DNA of 18,273 nt from Thermodesulfobacteriaceae bacterium UBA6232. GTDB lineage: Bacteria; Desulfobacterota; Thermodesulfobacteria; Thermodesulfobacteriales; Thermodesulfobacteriaceae. The notes beneath the pieces were generated by a model. It was not told where the DNA came from and did not search any database. It worked only from the letters and a program-made list of their open reading frames with translations. Positions 7,977 to 13,983 of this stretch are shown here, in pieces (the stretch's first letter is position 1; each line of letters begins with the position of its first letter). The position numbers were made by a program, and so were the translations under genes. Location: NCBI GenBank assembly GCA_002441555.1, contig DJWK01000015.1:1-18273 (forward strand), read 5' to 3'.

Positions 7977-8308
7977 TCCTTGACAAGCTCCAAAAACTCC
8001 TCAAGTTTTTTAATCCACTCATCCCTTGAAAATTTAACATCCTTTTCCGAAAATAATAGCTCCTTCAGGGCAAGAATTTTTTCTTTTTCCTCTTGAGAAA
8101 GAGTGGGAAAAATTTTCTTGAGAATTTCTTCAAGGGAAGGTGATTTTGAAGGAGGGTTTATTTCTGTTAGAGCATAAATAGCCTTAAGGCCCTGAAGAAA
8201 GATATCTCTCAGATTAGTTTGATTTAAATCCTTTTTTCCCTGAAGAATCTCTTCATAAAGACGGATAGCGTAATTAAAATGGGTTTTTGCCCTTATGAAA
8301 TAAACCAT
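7955..8308 (-). CDS. Unknown helical protein, 117 aa
   Basis: A 117-residue acidic/basic mixed protein predicted by eye to be almost wholly helical (e.g. AKTHFNYAIRLYEEIL, LRDIFLQGLKAIYALTE, LEEFLELVKECL). There is no signal peptide, Cys cluster or catalytic motif. The family is not recognised; a HEPN-like or TPR-like bundle is possible but unsupported. ATG 8308 directly abuts the stop of the 70-residue gene, and the 3' end overlaps the diguanylate cyclase start by 22 bases. The tight packing and coding-type composition support a real gene, possibly working with the cyclase. Confidence 0.72.
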   Translation of the reverse strand: MVYFIRAKTHFNYAIRLYEEILQGKKDLNQTNLRDIFLQGLKAIYALTEINPPSKSPSLEEILKKIFPTLSQEEKEKILALKELLFSEKDVKFSRDEWIKKLEEFLELVKECLTPIL

Positions 8309-8521
8309 TTATGATGAGGGTTTTTTTAAAACCTCTTCACCCCACTTGCGATAAAAATGCTTACTTAAAACCTTATCAGCAAATTCACAGATTTCAAAGA
8401 GAAGATCAATCATATCAAGCATCTCTGCCTGACCATCAGGGGGACGCATCTCAAGATCCTCAATAAAGGCTCCACTTGCAAGGTATTCTTTAAATTCTTG
8501 AAGTTTTTTTAAAGTAAGCAT
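8309..8521 (-). CDS. Unknown small protein, 70 aa
   Basis: A 70-residue, probably helical cytosolic protein (LKKLQEFKEYLASGAFIED..., LDMIDLLFEICEFADKVLSKHF) with the central segment MRPPDGQAEMLDMID. No recognised family, signal or metal motif. Its ATG overlaps the efp stop codon by one base (TAATG-type junction), and its stop abuts the start of the 117-residue gene, so it lies in a continuous translated run. Its place immediately after efp may be informative if conserved in relatives. Confidence 0.72.
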   Translation of the reverse strand: MLTLKKLQEFKEYLASGAFIEDLEMRPPDGQAEMLDMIDLLFEICEFADKVLSKHFYRKWGEEVLKKPSS

Positions 8522-9084
8522 TAACCTGCCCTCTCAAGGTATTCTCCCGTTCTTGTATCCACCTTAATAACATCCCCCTCTTGGACAAAAAGGGGCACTT
8601 GTATTACTGCACCTGTTTCAAGGGTGGCAGGTTTGGTGGCTGTGCCAACGGTATCTCCCTTAACACCAGGCTCTGTTTGGATTACTTTAAGTTCTACCAC
8701 ATTGGGAAGCTCTATACCAATCACTCTTCCTTTATAATAAAGAACCTTTACCTGGAGATTTTCTGGCATAAATTTAGCAGCTTCTCCCACTTCTTCTTCG
8801 GAAATATATACCTGATCATAATCCTCAAGATCCATAAAAACGAATCTATCCCCTTCTTTATAAAGATACTGCATCTCCTTTTCCTGAAGATCGGGCTTTT
8901 CAAATTTTTCACCAGAGCGAAAATTTACCTCAATAACTCTTCCTGTAGTAAGATCTCTAAGCTTTGTTCTAACGGTTGCCTGACCTTGAGCAACCTTTGA
9001 ATGTTGAAATTCAACAACTTCATAGGGTTTCCCTTCCCACTCAATTTTGAGCCCTCTTCTGAAATCAGAGGTAGTGTAGGCCAT
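8521..9084 (-). CDS. efp: Translation elongation factor P with a Gln tip residue
   Basis: A 187-residue, full-length three-domain EF-P (N-terminal KOW-like domain and two OB folds; C-terminal block VPLFVQEGDVIKVDTRTGEYLERA matches the family). EF-P enters the ribosomal E-site and relieves stalling at proline-rich stretches. In well-studied EF-Ps the beta3-beta4 loop has the form KPGKG, with a Lys (beta-lysylated by EpmA) or Arg (rhamnosylated by EarP) at its tip. Here the loop is SKVAQGQ, and the aligned tip residue is Gln33 (codon at 8986-8988), which none of the known EF-P modification enzymes would accept. Pro and Gly of the usual loop are also replaced (Val31, Ala32). It is 12 bases downstream of bpsA. 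Confidence 0.96.
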   Translation of the reverse strand: MAYTTSDFRRGLKIEWEGKPYEVVEFQHSKVAQGQATVRTKLRDLTTGRVIEVNFRSGEKFEKPDLQEKEMQYLYKEGDRFVFMDLEDYDQVYISEEEVGEAAKFMPENLQVKVLYYKGRVIGIELPNVVELKVIQTEPGVKGDTVGTATKPATLETGAVIQVPLFVQEGDVIKVDTRTGEYLERAG

Positions 9085-9096
9085 TTTTACCCCCTT

Positions 9097-10137
9097 TCAA
9101 GCTTTCTTCTCAAGATAAGAAGGAAGAGGAGTAGCCCAAGCTTCTTCATCAAAATATAACTCTTCAAGGTCCTTTGGGGCTTCTATCTCAGGAACATAGG
9201 GCCCCTCAACTACTTCAAATCTTACTAAAGAAGATTTATACCAATCTACATTGGGGAGCTCAAGATCAAACTCTTTCATGATGCGATAGGTGCGATAAAA
9301 ATCTTCCCAAGAATTTTCCTTCTCTGGATAGGTGGTAAAATCCCTTAAAATATCCGTTATCACAAAACCTGCCTCATAAATAAATTTTTGAAAATCCCTC
9401 CACTTTTGAAGAGAGGCTTCTCTATGGGTAAAACCCATATAGCCTGCTGAACCAGGGCCCTTTAGACTTTCAATACATCTTGCTATGAATAACTTAAGCC
9501 CCTTTTTGGTTTCCACAGGGTCCGTAACAAAGACATCATATCGTCCTTTAAGTTCCCTCGGCAGGGCCTCAATCACATTATAATTGTAAACTTCTATATT
9601 TTTATAGCCTATTTTTTCACAGGTCTCCTTTATAAAACGATTTATTCTCTCATCAATTTCAACTACCGTTATTCTTTTGGGAAGACCGGTTAAGGCCATG
9701 GCAATGGAAATTAGGTCATCATCGCCCAGAATGAAAATTTCATTTTCCTCAAGATCTCCTCTTAAATAAATAAAGGCAACCCTTTTTAAAGTATCTTCAG
9801 GTCTAATAAATCCCTGATCAAAATCACTGGTGGGAAGGGGGCGATCCTTAGTAAGATGCTTGAATTTTTCAAGAATGTTTTTCCAGTAAGGATCAGCTTG
9901 AAAAGGGCTACAAAATAAACAGCCAGGGTCGTGATATCCTTCCAAATGTAAATTGCTTCCAATGATTTTGAAATAGGGTTTTTCGTAAGAAATAATTTCT
10001 TCTTTAAGAAGGCTTTTTAAGGCCTCAAGAAAGGGTATGATGTGTGAATCCTGATAATTTATGAGTTCCCAGAAGGTTTTTGGGCCTTTTACGAGGACCC
10101 TTAAAATTTGTTTTTTTATTCTTTCCAATTCTTCCAC
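9097..10137 (-). CDS. bpsA: Branched-chain polyamine synthase BpsA (N4-bis(aminopropyl)spermidine synthase)
   Basis: A 346-residue aminopropyltransferase of the BpsA (former DUF43) family. The N-terminal part (about 1-85) is a winged-helix-like segment (KKQILRVLVKGPKTFWELINY). A CLFC pair follows. The catalytic Rossmann domain carries FILGDDDLISIAMAL and VTDPVET, the family's GDDD and DP-E signatures. BpsA adds aminopropyl groups from decarboxylated SAM to spermidine, giving branched N4-bis(aminopropyl)spermidine, used by hyperthermophiles to protect nucleic acids and support translation. The start is GTG (10135-10137) with GAGG about 9 bases upstream. The gene lies between tRNA-fMet and efp. 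Confidence 0.92.
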   Translation of the reverse strand: MEELERIKKQILRVLVKGPKTFWELINYQDSHIIPFLEALKSLLKEEIISYEKPYFKIIGSNLHLEGYHDPGCLFCSPFQADPYWKNILEKFKHLTKDRPLPTSDFDQGFIRPEDTLKRVAFIYLRGDLEENEIFILGDDDLISIAMALTGLPKRITVVEIDERINRFIKETCEKIGYKNIEVYNYNVIEALPRELKGRYDVFVTDPVETKKGLKLFIARCIESLKGPGSAGYMGFTHREASLQKWRDFQKFIYEAGFVITDILRDFTTYPEKENSWEDFYRTYRIMKEFDLELPNVDWYKSSLVRFEVVEGPYVPEIEAPKDLEELYFDEEAWATPLPSYLEKKA

Positions 10138-10185
10138 TGGAATACCTCATAGATATGAATTTGAAAAGGCCTATAAAGAAATAAG

Positions 10186-10259
<74 letters not shown>

Positions 10260-10278
10260 TCCCTTACCGAAGCTGTTT

Positions 10279-10308
10279 ATAATATAATATCTTAACAGAC
10301 ATTGTCAA
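10279..10308 (-). promoter_or_regulatory. Promoter for tRNA-fMet and probably the downstream gene string
   Basis: Consensus -35 TTGACA (10303-10308) and -10 TATTAT (10279-10284) are separated by 18 bases. An alternative -10, TATATT, would give a 16-base spacer. Transcription would start near 10272, a few bases before the mature tRNA 5' end. Confidence 0.75.
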
Positions 10309-10329
10309 GAGGGCGAATTGCTTCATTAA

Positions 10330-10461
10330 AAATCTAAAATTAAAGGCAAAGGAAAATCTATCTATGACGAAAAAGTTAAAAGCCCTAAAACCCGAAGTAG
10401 GCCTTACAATAAAAATGATACTCCTAAGACACCTTATGGGTGGCTGATAGAAAGTATTTAA
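10330..10461 (+). pseudogene. Possible integrase/transposase C-terminal remnant
   Basis: A 43-codon open frame without start, bounded by a TAA at 10327-10329 and a TAA at 10459-10461. It contains SPKTRSRPYNKND, which resembles the TRSRPY-KND segment of DDE integrase-core transposases, followed directly by TPYGWLIESI, which resembles the end of such proteins. The middle part usually found between them is missing, suggesting an internal deletion. No inverted repeats were found. The identification rests on one short motif. Confidence 0.35.
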
Positions 10462-10491
10462 GCTCAATCCTGCATAACTTTATAGACATTA

Positions 10492-10842
10492 TTAATTGTA
10501 AAAGGGGAGTATAAATTTGATGATTTCACCACATAACAAAGCAAAAGAAAGACTTGCGAATGTGCCTATCAAGTAATATTCTGCAAATTCTCTGTTTTTT
10601 AATTCTTCAAACCTTGCTATTGACTTTGCCGTAAATATAAAAGCAATTCCAGAATATTGATTTAATAGAACAAAAGTAAGTATTATAAATCTTTCAAATA
10701 AACCTATTATCATGCCTGCTCTTTTAATTCCGGAAAGTTTTGCTTCGGGATAACCGAGGATTTTAAAAATTAAAGAAACAAATAAACTTCCAACAAAGAG
10801 ACAAAACAAATATCCTGCAATAATTACTAAATAAAACTTCAT
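10492..10842 (-). CDS. Small membrane protein resembling the C-terminal half of DUF3307 proteins
   Basis: A 116-residue integral membrane protein with about four hydrophobic segments (near residues 3-28, 43-60, 60-75 and 89-114). The block GMIIGLFERFIILTFVLLNQ followed by AFIFTAKSIARF matches the pattern seen in the C-terminal half of DUF3307 proteins, which are about twice as long, so this may be a minimal version. It lies one base after the SatD-family gene and is surely co-transcribed. DUF3307 (SatE-like) and SatD genes occur as neighbours elsewhere. Function is unknown; a membrane effector or sensor for the SatD partner is an inference. Confidence 0.75.
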   Translation of the reverse strand: MKFYLVIIAGYLFCLFVGSLFVSLIFKILGYPEAKLSGIKRAGMIIGLFERFIILTFVLLNQYSGIAFIFTAKSIARFEELKNREFAEYYLIGTFASLSFALLCGEIIKFILPFYN

Positions 10843-10843
10843 T

Positions 10844-11479
10844 TTAATTTTTTAACGAATTTAAAAGATATATAATAACTTCTTCAGCCTTTTTTACTTC
10901 ATCATAATGAACTCTTTTAAACATTTTGGAAACCATTTGTTTAGAAATTTTTTCTTTCTTTGCCACCTTCTCATAGGTTCCCAACTTCTCATAAAGCCAT
11001 ATTCTTCTTAAATGTATTTCTTTCCAGGATGTTTTTATTGCTTCAATCAACATAAGAATCGTATTAATTATCATGTCTTTTTCATCAATCCCGAGTTTAT
11101 AAATTACAAATCGATCATTTTTCTTGGCCTCATTTATTGCTTCTCTTGCCTTTATGAAACATTCACCATCTATTTCGCCTATATTTTTAGAAATAGGTGT
11201 GCTTAACGCCCCAATTCCTACACCAAAACGGGCTTTCAAAGGATACAGATTTTTTTCAAAATATTTTATAATCCTATAGCTTACGCTAAGATCTTTCAAA
11301 AGCCCCTGGAATTCATCACCAAGTGTAATGGAAAAATCAACTTCAATATGTTTTTTAAAAATTGAATTTGCAGAATTTAATACCGACTTTAATTTTTTTT
11401 GAACTTTTTCTCTATTTTCAATTTTTCTTGATTCAACAATATCTCCTATAATTACAGTATAAATTCGTTTCTGTTTCAT
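10844..11479 (-). CDS. SatD-family protein: nucleotidyl-cyclase-like domain plus C-terminal HTH
   Basis: A 211-residue cytosolic protein of the SatD type. Residues 5-17 (RIYTVIIGDIVES, Asp13) resemble the first metal-binding strand of class III nucleotidyl cyclases. ITLGDEFQGLL (51-61, Asp55) resembles their second strand or the GGDEF loop. RFGVGIGA...KNIGEIDGECFIKAREAINEA (84-118) resembles the later cyclase block. A helix-turn-helix follows (about 168-195, TYEKVAKKEKISKQMVSKMF). In streptococci sat genes affect acid tolerance; the biochemical activity is not established. It has an AT-rich promoter with palindromic boxes and no Shine-Dalgarno sequence. Cyclase activity and DNA binding are inferred from motifs only. 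Confidence 0.82.
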   Translation of the reverse strand: MKQKRIYTVIIGDIVESRKIENREKVQKKLKSVLNSANSIFKKHIEVDFSITLGDEFQGLLKDLSVSYRIIKYFEKNLYPLKARFGVGIGALSTPISKNIGEIDGECFIKAREAINEAKKNDRFVIYKLGIDEKDMIINTILMLIEAIKTSWKEIHLRRIWLYEKLGTYEKVAKKEKISKQMVSKMFKRVHYDEVKKAEEVIIYLLNSLKN

Positions 11480-11485
11480 AAAAAA

Positions 11486-11513
11486 ATTATAAATTGTTTG
11501 GCTGCAAAGTCAA
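11486..11513 (-). promoter_or_regulatory. Near-consensus promoter of the SatD unit, predicted leaderless
   Basis: -35 TTGACT (11508-11513) and a perfect -10 TATAAT (11486-11491) are separated by 16 bases. The expected start point, 6-7 bases beyond the -10, falls on the A of the SatD ATG (11479). Only a T-run precedes that ATG, so a leaderless message is likely. Confidence 0.75.
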
Positions 11514-11557
11514 CCTTTTAAGGTTTACAAAAAAAAGTCAACCTAATAAGGTTTACA
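11508..11557 (-). promoter_or_regulatory. Tandem palindromic operator-like boxes
   Basis: Two 22-base direct repeats start 28 bases apart (11508-11529 and 11536-11557). Each contains a palindrome: AACCTTTTAAGGTT (11512-11525) and AACCTAATAAGGTT (11540-11553). The extended form is GTNAACC-N6-GGTTNAC. The first box overlaps the -35 element, the usual geometry for repression; the second lies upstream. The regulator is unknown; the HTH of SatD itself is one candidate. Confidence 0.65.
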
Positions 11558-11580
11558 TTTTTATAAATGAGTTTGTTTTG

Positions 11581-11812
11581 CAGTGTATAATTCTCCGGTA
11601 TCTCTTCATATGACCAACCCTGAAATAAAAGCTCAAGAATAAATTTTACTAAAAGCCTTGTCCTTTGATTATAGGTTTACCTATAAGAATTTTCGGATTA
11701 ATTTCTTCTATATTTCTCTGTATGTTTTATACCTCTTTTTACAACTTTTAAAATCACTTTTTGTTATTTTTACCTCAAAAACCGGAAGCGTAAAGGTTTT
11801 GAAGTGGCTCAT
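11581..11812 (-). pseudogene. Frameshifted DUF433-family antitoxin remnant
   Basis: Three frames joined in order give a DUF433-like protein. The first runs from ATG 11812 (MSHFKTFTLPVFEVKITK) to a TAG at 11708-11710. The second supplies EEINPKILIGKPIIKG (down to 11661). The third supplies TRLLVKFILELLFQGWSYEE and IPENYTL. The G-KPIIKGTR...EEI-E-Y pattern is the DUF433 signature; such proteins are usually antitoxins beside a DUF5615 PIN-like toxin. The shift at 11661 looks like a single-base deletion. No toxin gene is recognised nearby. The decayed 3' end runs into the SatD operator region. Confidence 0.6.
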
Positions 11813-11820
11813 TTAAAAAT

Positions 11821-12009
11821 TTATTCAAAAATACCCACTTTTTGAAGTAATCTCCTAAGGTACTCCTTCAAAATAATAAATTTTTTGTAGAGAATTGCCA
11901 TTGTTTGCTTCAGATAAGAACTTCTCTTTGTAAAAAATCCTTCTTTTTTTACCATAGCACAAGAAAAAGAACGATTAGCTTTAGTAATATAATAAATTTT
12001 GGGTATCAA
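11821..12009 (-). CDS. Doubtful small ORF, 62 aa
   Basis: An open frame with a TTG start at best (12007-12009) and no ribosome binding site, encoding a basic protein (NRSFSCAMVKKEGFFTKRSS; ILKEYLRRLLQKVGIFE). It ends 8 bases before the DUF433 remnant and reads in the same direction, so it may be a further decayed part of that locus. No family is recognised. Most likely a remnant or chance frame. Confidence 0.2.
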   Translation of the reverse strand: MIPKIYYITKANRSFSCAMVKKEGFFTKRSSYLKQTMAILYKKFIILKEYLRRLLQKVGIFE

Positions 12010-12034
12010 TTGGTGGTTAAAATGGATTTAAAGA

Positions 12035-12410
12035 TATTATAATTTTAGGAGAGAAAGGGGTTTTGTGAGAAAAGAAAATTTAAAGGGGATGTATGAAATT
12101 TGCAATGAAGGAAATTGGAAGACTTGACTTAAGCGATTTAAAAGAAATTAGGCCAGGTTTTAAGAAAAGGGCAAAGGGTGGATGAGATAAAGAGTCATAG
12201 AGGAAATAAAGGAGGGGAGGAGGTAAGATCTGGAGTAGAAAAAAATTAGAATTTTTTACAAATCTTGACACTATGTTTTCAAGCTTATACAAAGTTTATT
12301 CATTTGATATTTATAAAGAGGACTTATTAAAAGTTGATAGAAGTTTTTTACATTTGAAGCTCTGGAAGTTCTTTTGTTTAGATTTTTAAAAGAGGCATTA
12401 CGCCCTAAAA
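12035..12410 (+). other. Decayed coding DNA, plus strand
   Basis: Several short plus-strand frames with protein-like composition follow one another with stops and shifts between them: MKFAMKEIGRLDLSDLKEIR (from 12092), then VDEIKSHRGNKGGEE, then LDTMFSSLYKVYSFDIYKED (ending near 12390). The G-rich start has ribosome-binding-like GGGG. It reads like one broken gene, but no family is recognised. Confidence 0.25.
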
Positions 12411-12432
12411 CCTTGCGGACTCATACACTTTC

Positions 12433-12460
12433 TTGTCAAAGGGAAAAGTTAAATTAAAAT
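12433..12460 (+). promoter_or_regulatory. Promoter for tRNA-Leu
   Basis: -35 TTGTCA (12433-12438), spacer of 16, -10 TAAAAT (12455-12460), 22 bases before the tRNA 5' end at 12483. It could also serve the downstream endonuclease Q gene. Confidence 0.55.
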
Positions 12461-12482
12461 AACTTAAAAAATTAAAAATTCT

Positions 12483-12567
12483 GCCGGGGTGGCGGAACTG
12501 GCAGACGCGCTGGATTCAGGATCCAGTGGGAGTTAATCCCGTGCGGGTTCAAATCCCGCCCCCGGCA
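12483..12567 (+). tRNA. tRNA-Leu (CAG)
   Basis: An 85-nt class II tRNA. Acceptor GCCGGGG/CCCCGGC with A discriminator; anticodon stem CTGGA/TCCAG around loop TTCAGGA, anticodon CAG at 12517-12519; long variable arm (GGGAGTTAATCCC); T arm GCGGG-TTCAAAT-CCCGC. CCA is not encoded. Confidence 0.98.
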
Positions 12568-12580
12568 TTTCTATTTAAAA

Positions 12581-13882
12581 ATGAGAAATCAAAAACTACC
12601 TCCTAAAGAGGTTCTTCAAAAATCCTTTCTTGCTGATTTTCATTTACATTCAAAATACAGCCGCGCAAGCTCAAAAAATATGGAACCCAGAACCCTCTCC
12701 AAAGTGGGGAAATTAAAAGGCCTTGACCTCCTCGGAACAGGCGATTTTACCCATCCTCAATATTTAAAAGAACTTAAAGAATACCTTGAATATGACCCTA
12801 GCTCTGGCTTTTATGTGGTAAAAGGTGAAAATCAAGATGGTCCAAAATTTGTTTTATCTGCCGAAATTTCACTTATTTTTTCTCAGGGAGGGAAAAGCAA
12901 TCGCAGGATGCATCTTATACTTATTGCTCCAACCTTTGAGGTGGTAGATGAAATAAATCTTTATCTTTCAAAACTGGGAAATCTTTCTGCTGACGGAAGA
13001 CCAACTTTCGGAATTTCTGCTGAAAAATTAACCTTGGATCTGCTTAAAATCTCCCCTGAAATTCTAATTATTCCAGCTCATGCCTGGACACCCTGGTATT
13101 CTGTCTTTGGTGCTTTTTCTGGTTTTGACAGCCTTGTAGACGCCTTTGGCGAAGCCACTCCTTATATTTATGCCATTGAAACCGGCCTTTCTTCTGATCC
13201 TGAAATGAACTGGAGAATTTCTGCCCTCGATAAAATTACCCTTGTTTCCAATTCTGACGCTCATTCTCCCTCAAAAATCGGAAGAGAAGCCACTGCCTTT
13301 TTTTATCCCATAACTTATGAAAATTTCTATCGCTCTATTAAAGAAAATAAAATTGCCTTTACCATTGAGTTTTATCCTGAGGAAGGCAAATATCACCTCG
13401 ATGGCCATAGGGCCTGTAAAGTGGTTCTCACACCGAAGGAGACTATGGAGCTGGGATATAAATGTCCTGTATGCGGTCAACCCATAACCATAGGAGTTCT
13501 GCATCGTATTGAAAAACTTGCAGATAGGCCGGAAAATTATATACCCGAGGGTAAGCCCTATTCAATTCACCTCGTTCCTTTCATTGAAATTCTTTCTGAG
13601 GTATTTAATGTAAATCCCAATAGCAAAACCCTTGATAAACTGTATCACCAATATGTGGAAAGGGTTGGCACTGAATTCGATATTCTTCTAAAGAAAGATC
13701 TTTCAGAACTCTCAGAGATTTTGCCAGAAAAACTCTTCGAGGCAATAAAAAGAGTTAGAGAAGGGAAGGTTTTTGCCAAAGGAGGATACGATGGAGTTTA
13801 CGGTGTCATAAAAATTTTTGAACCTGAAGAACAGGAAAAATCCGATCTTCCTCGACAAAAATGTCTTTTCCCCCTCAATTAA
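12581..13882 (+). CDS. Endonuclease Q family (PHP-type DNA repair endonuclease)
   Basis: A 433-residue protein of the EndoQ family. The N-terminal PHP fold has FHLHSKYSRA (His21, His23), TGDFTHPQ (Asp55), SAEIS, PAHAWTPWYS and SNSDAHS (Asp226, His228) metal ligands. A zinc-binding insert follows (Cys279, Cys295, Cys298 in KCPVCGQPITIGVLHR). EndoQ, known from Thermococcales and some bacteria, nicks DNA 5' of deaminated bases such as uracil and hypoxanthine, damage that heat speeds up. The extreme C-terminus is QKCLFPLN; QKCLF (426-430) resembles a sliding-clamp binding pentapeptide. ATG 12581 is the only usable start before the PHP motif, lies 13 bases after tRNA-Leu and has no Shine-Dalgarno sequence. 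Residues 1-16 look like an N-terminal extension. Confidence 0.88.
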   Translation: MRNQKLPPKEVLQKSFLADFHLHSKYSRASSKNMEPRTLSKVGKLKGLDLLGTGDFTHPQYLKELKEYLEYDPSSGFYVVKGENQDGPKFVLSAEISLIFSQGGKSNRRMHLILIAPTFEVVDEINLYLSKLGNLSADGRPTFGISAEKLTLDLLKISPEILIIPAHAWTPWYSVFGAFSGFDSLVDAFGEATPYIYAIETGLSSDPEMNWRISALDKITLVSNSDAHSPSKIGREATAFFYPITYENFYRSIKENKIAFTIEFYPEEGKYHLDGHRACKVVLTPKETMELGYKCPVCGQPITIGVLHRIEKLADRPENYIPEGKPYSIHLVPFIEILSEVFNVNPNSKTLDKLYHQYVERVGTEFDILLKKDLSELSEILPEKLFEAIKRVREGKVFAKGGYDGVYGVIKIFEPEEQEKSDLPRQKCLFPLN

Positions 13883-13891
13883 TCGACAATA

Positions 13892-13918
13892 TTGTAAAAA
13901 GAGTTTAAAATCTATAAT
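13892..13918 (+). promoter_or_regulatory. Candidate promoter of the secreted-protein gene
   Basis: A perfect -10 TATAAT (13913-13918) lies 65 bases before the ATG. The best -35-like hexamer, TTGTAA (13892-13897), gives a short 15-base spacer. A 10-bp palindrome ACAATATTGT (13886-13895) overlaps it. Confidence 0.4.
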
Positions 13919-13983
13919 ATTTTTAAATGGCATAAAACTTGCTTTTTCTAAAGTTAGAAAGATCCAGAATTGGAGGTGAAAAA

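Noticed and set aside
8581..9000. 139-codon plus-strand frame opposite efp
   Set aside because: It is the antisense shadow of EF-P, with unlikely amino acid composition.
11669..11686. Perfect palindrome TTATAGGT-TT-ACCTATAA
   Set aside because: It falls exactly on the LIGKPII codons of the DUF433 remnant, so it is probably a by-product of coding sequence; it has no promoter or T-tract next to it.
12265..12291. TTGACA...TATACA promoter-like pair in decayed DNA
   Set aside because: The spacer is only 15 bases and no gene follows; likely chance in AT-rich sequence.
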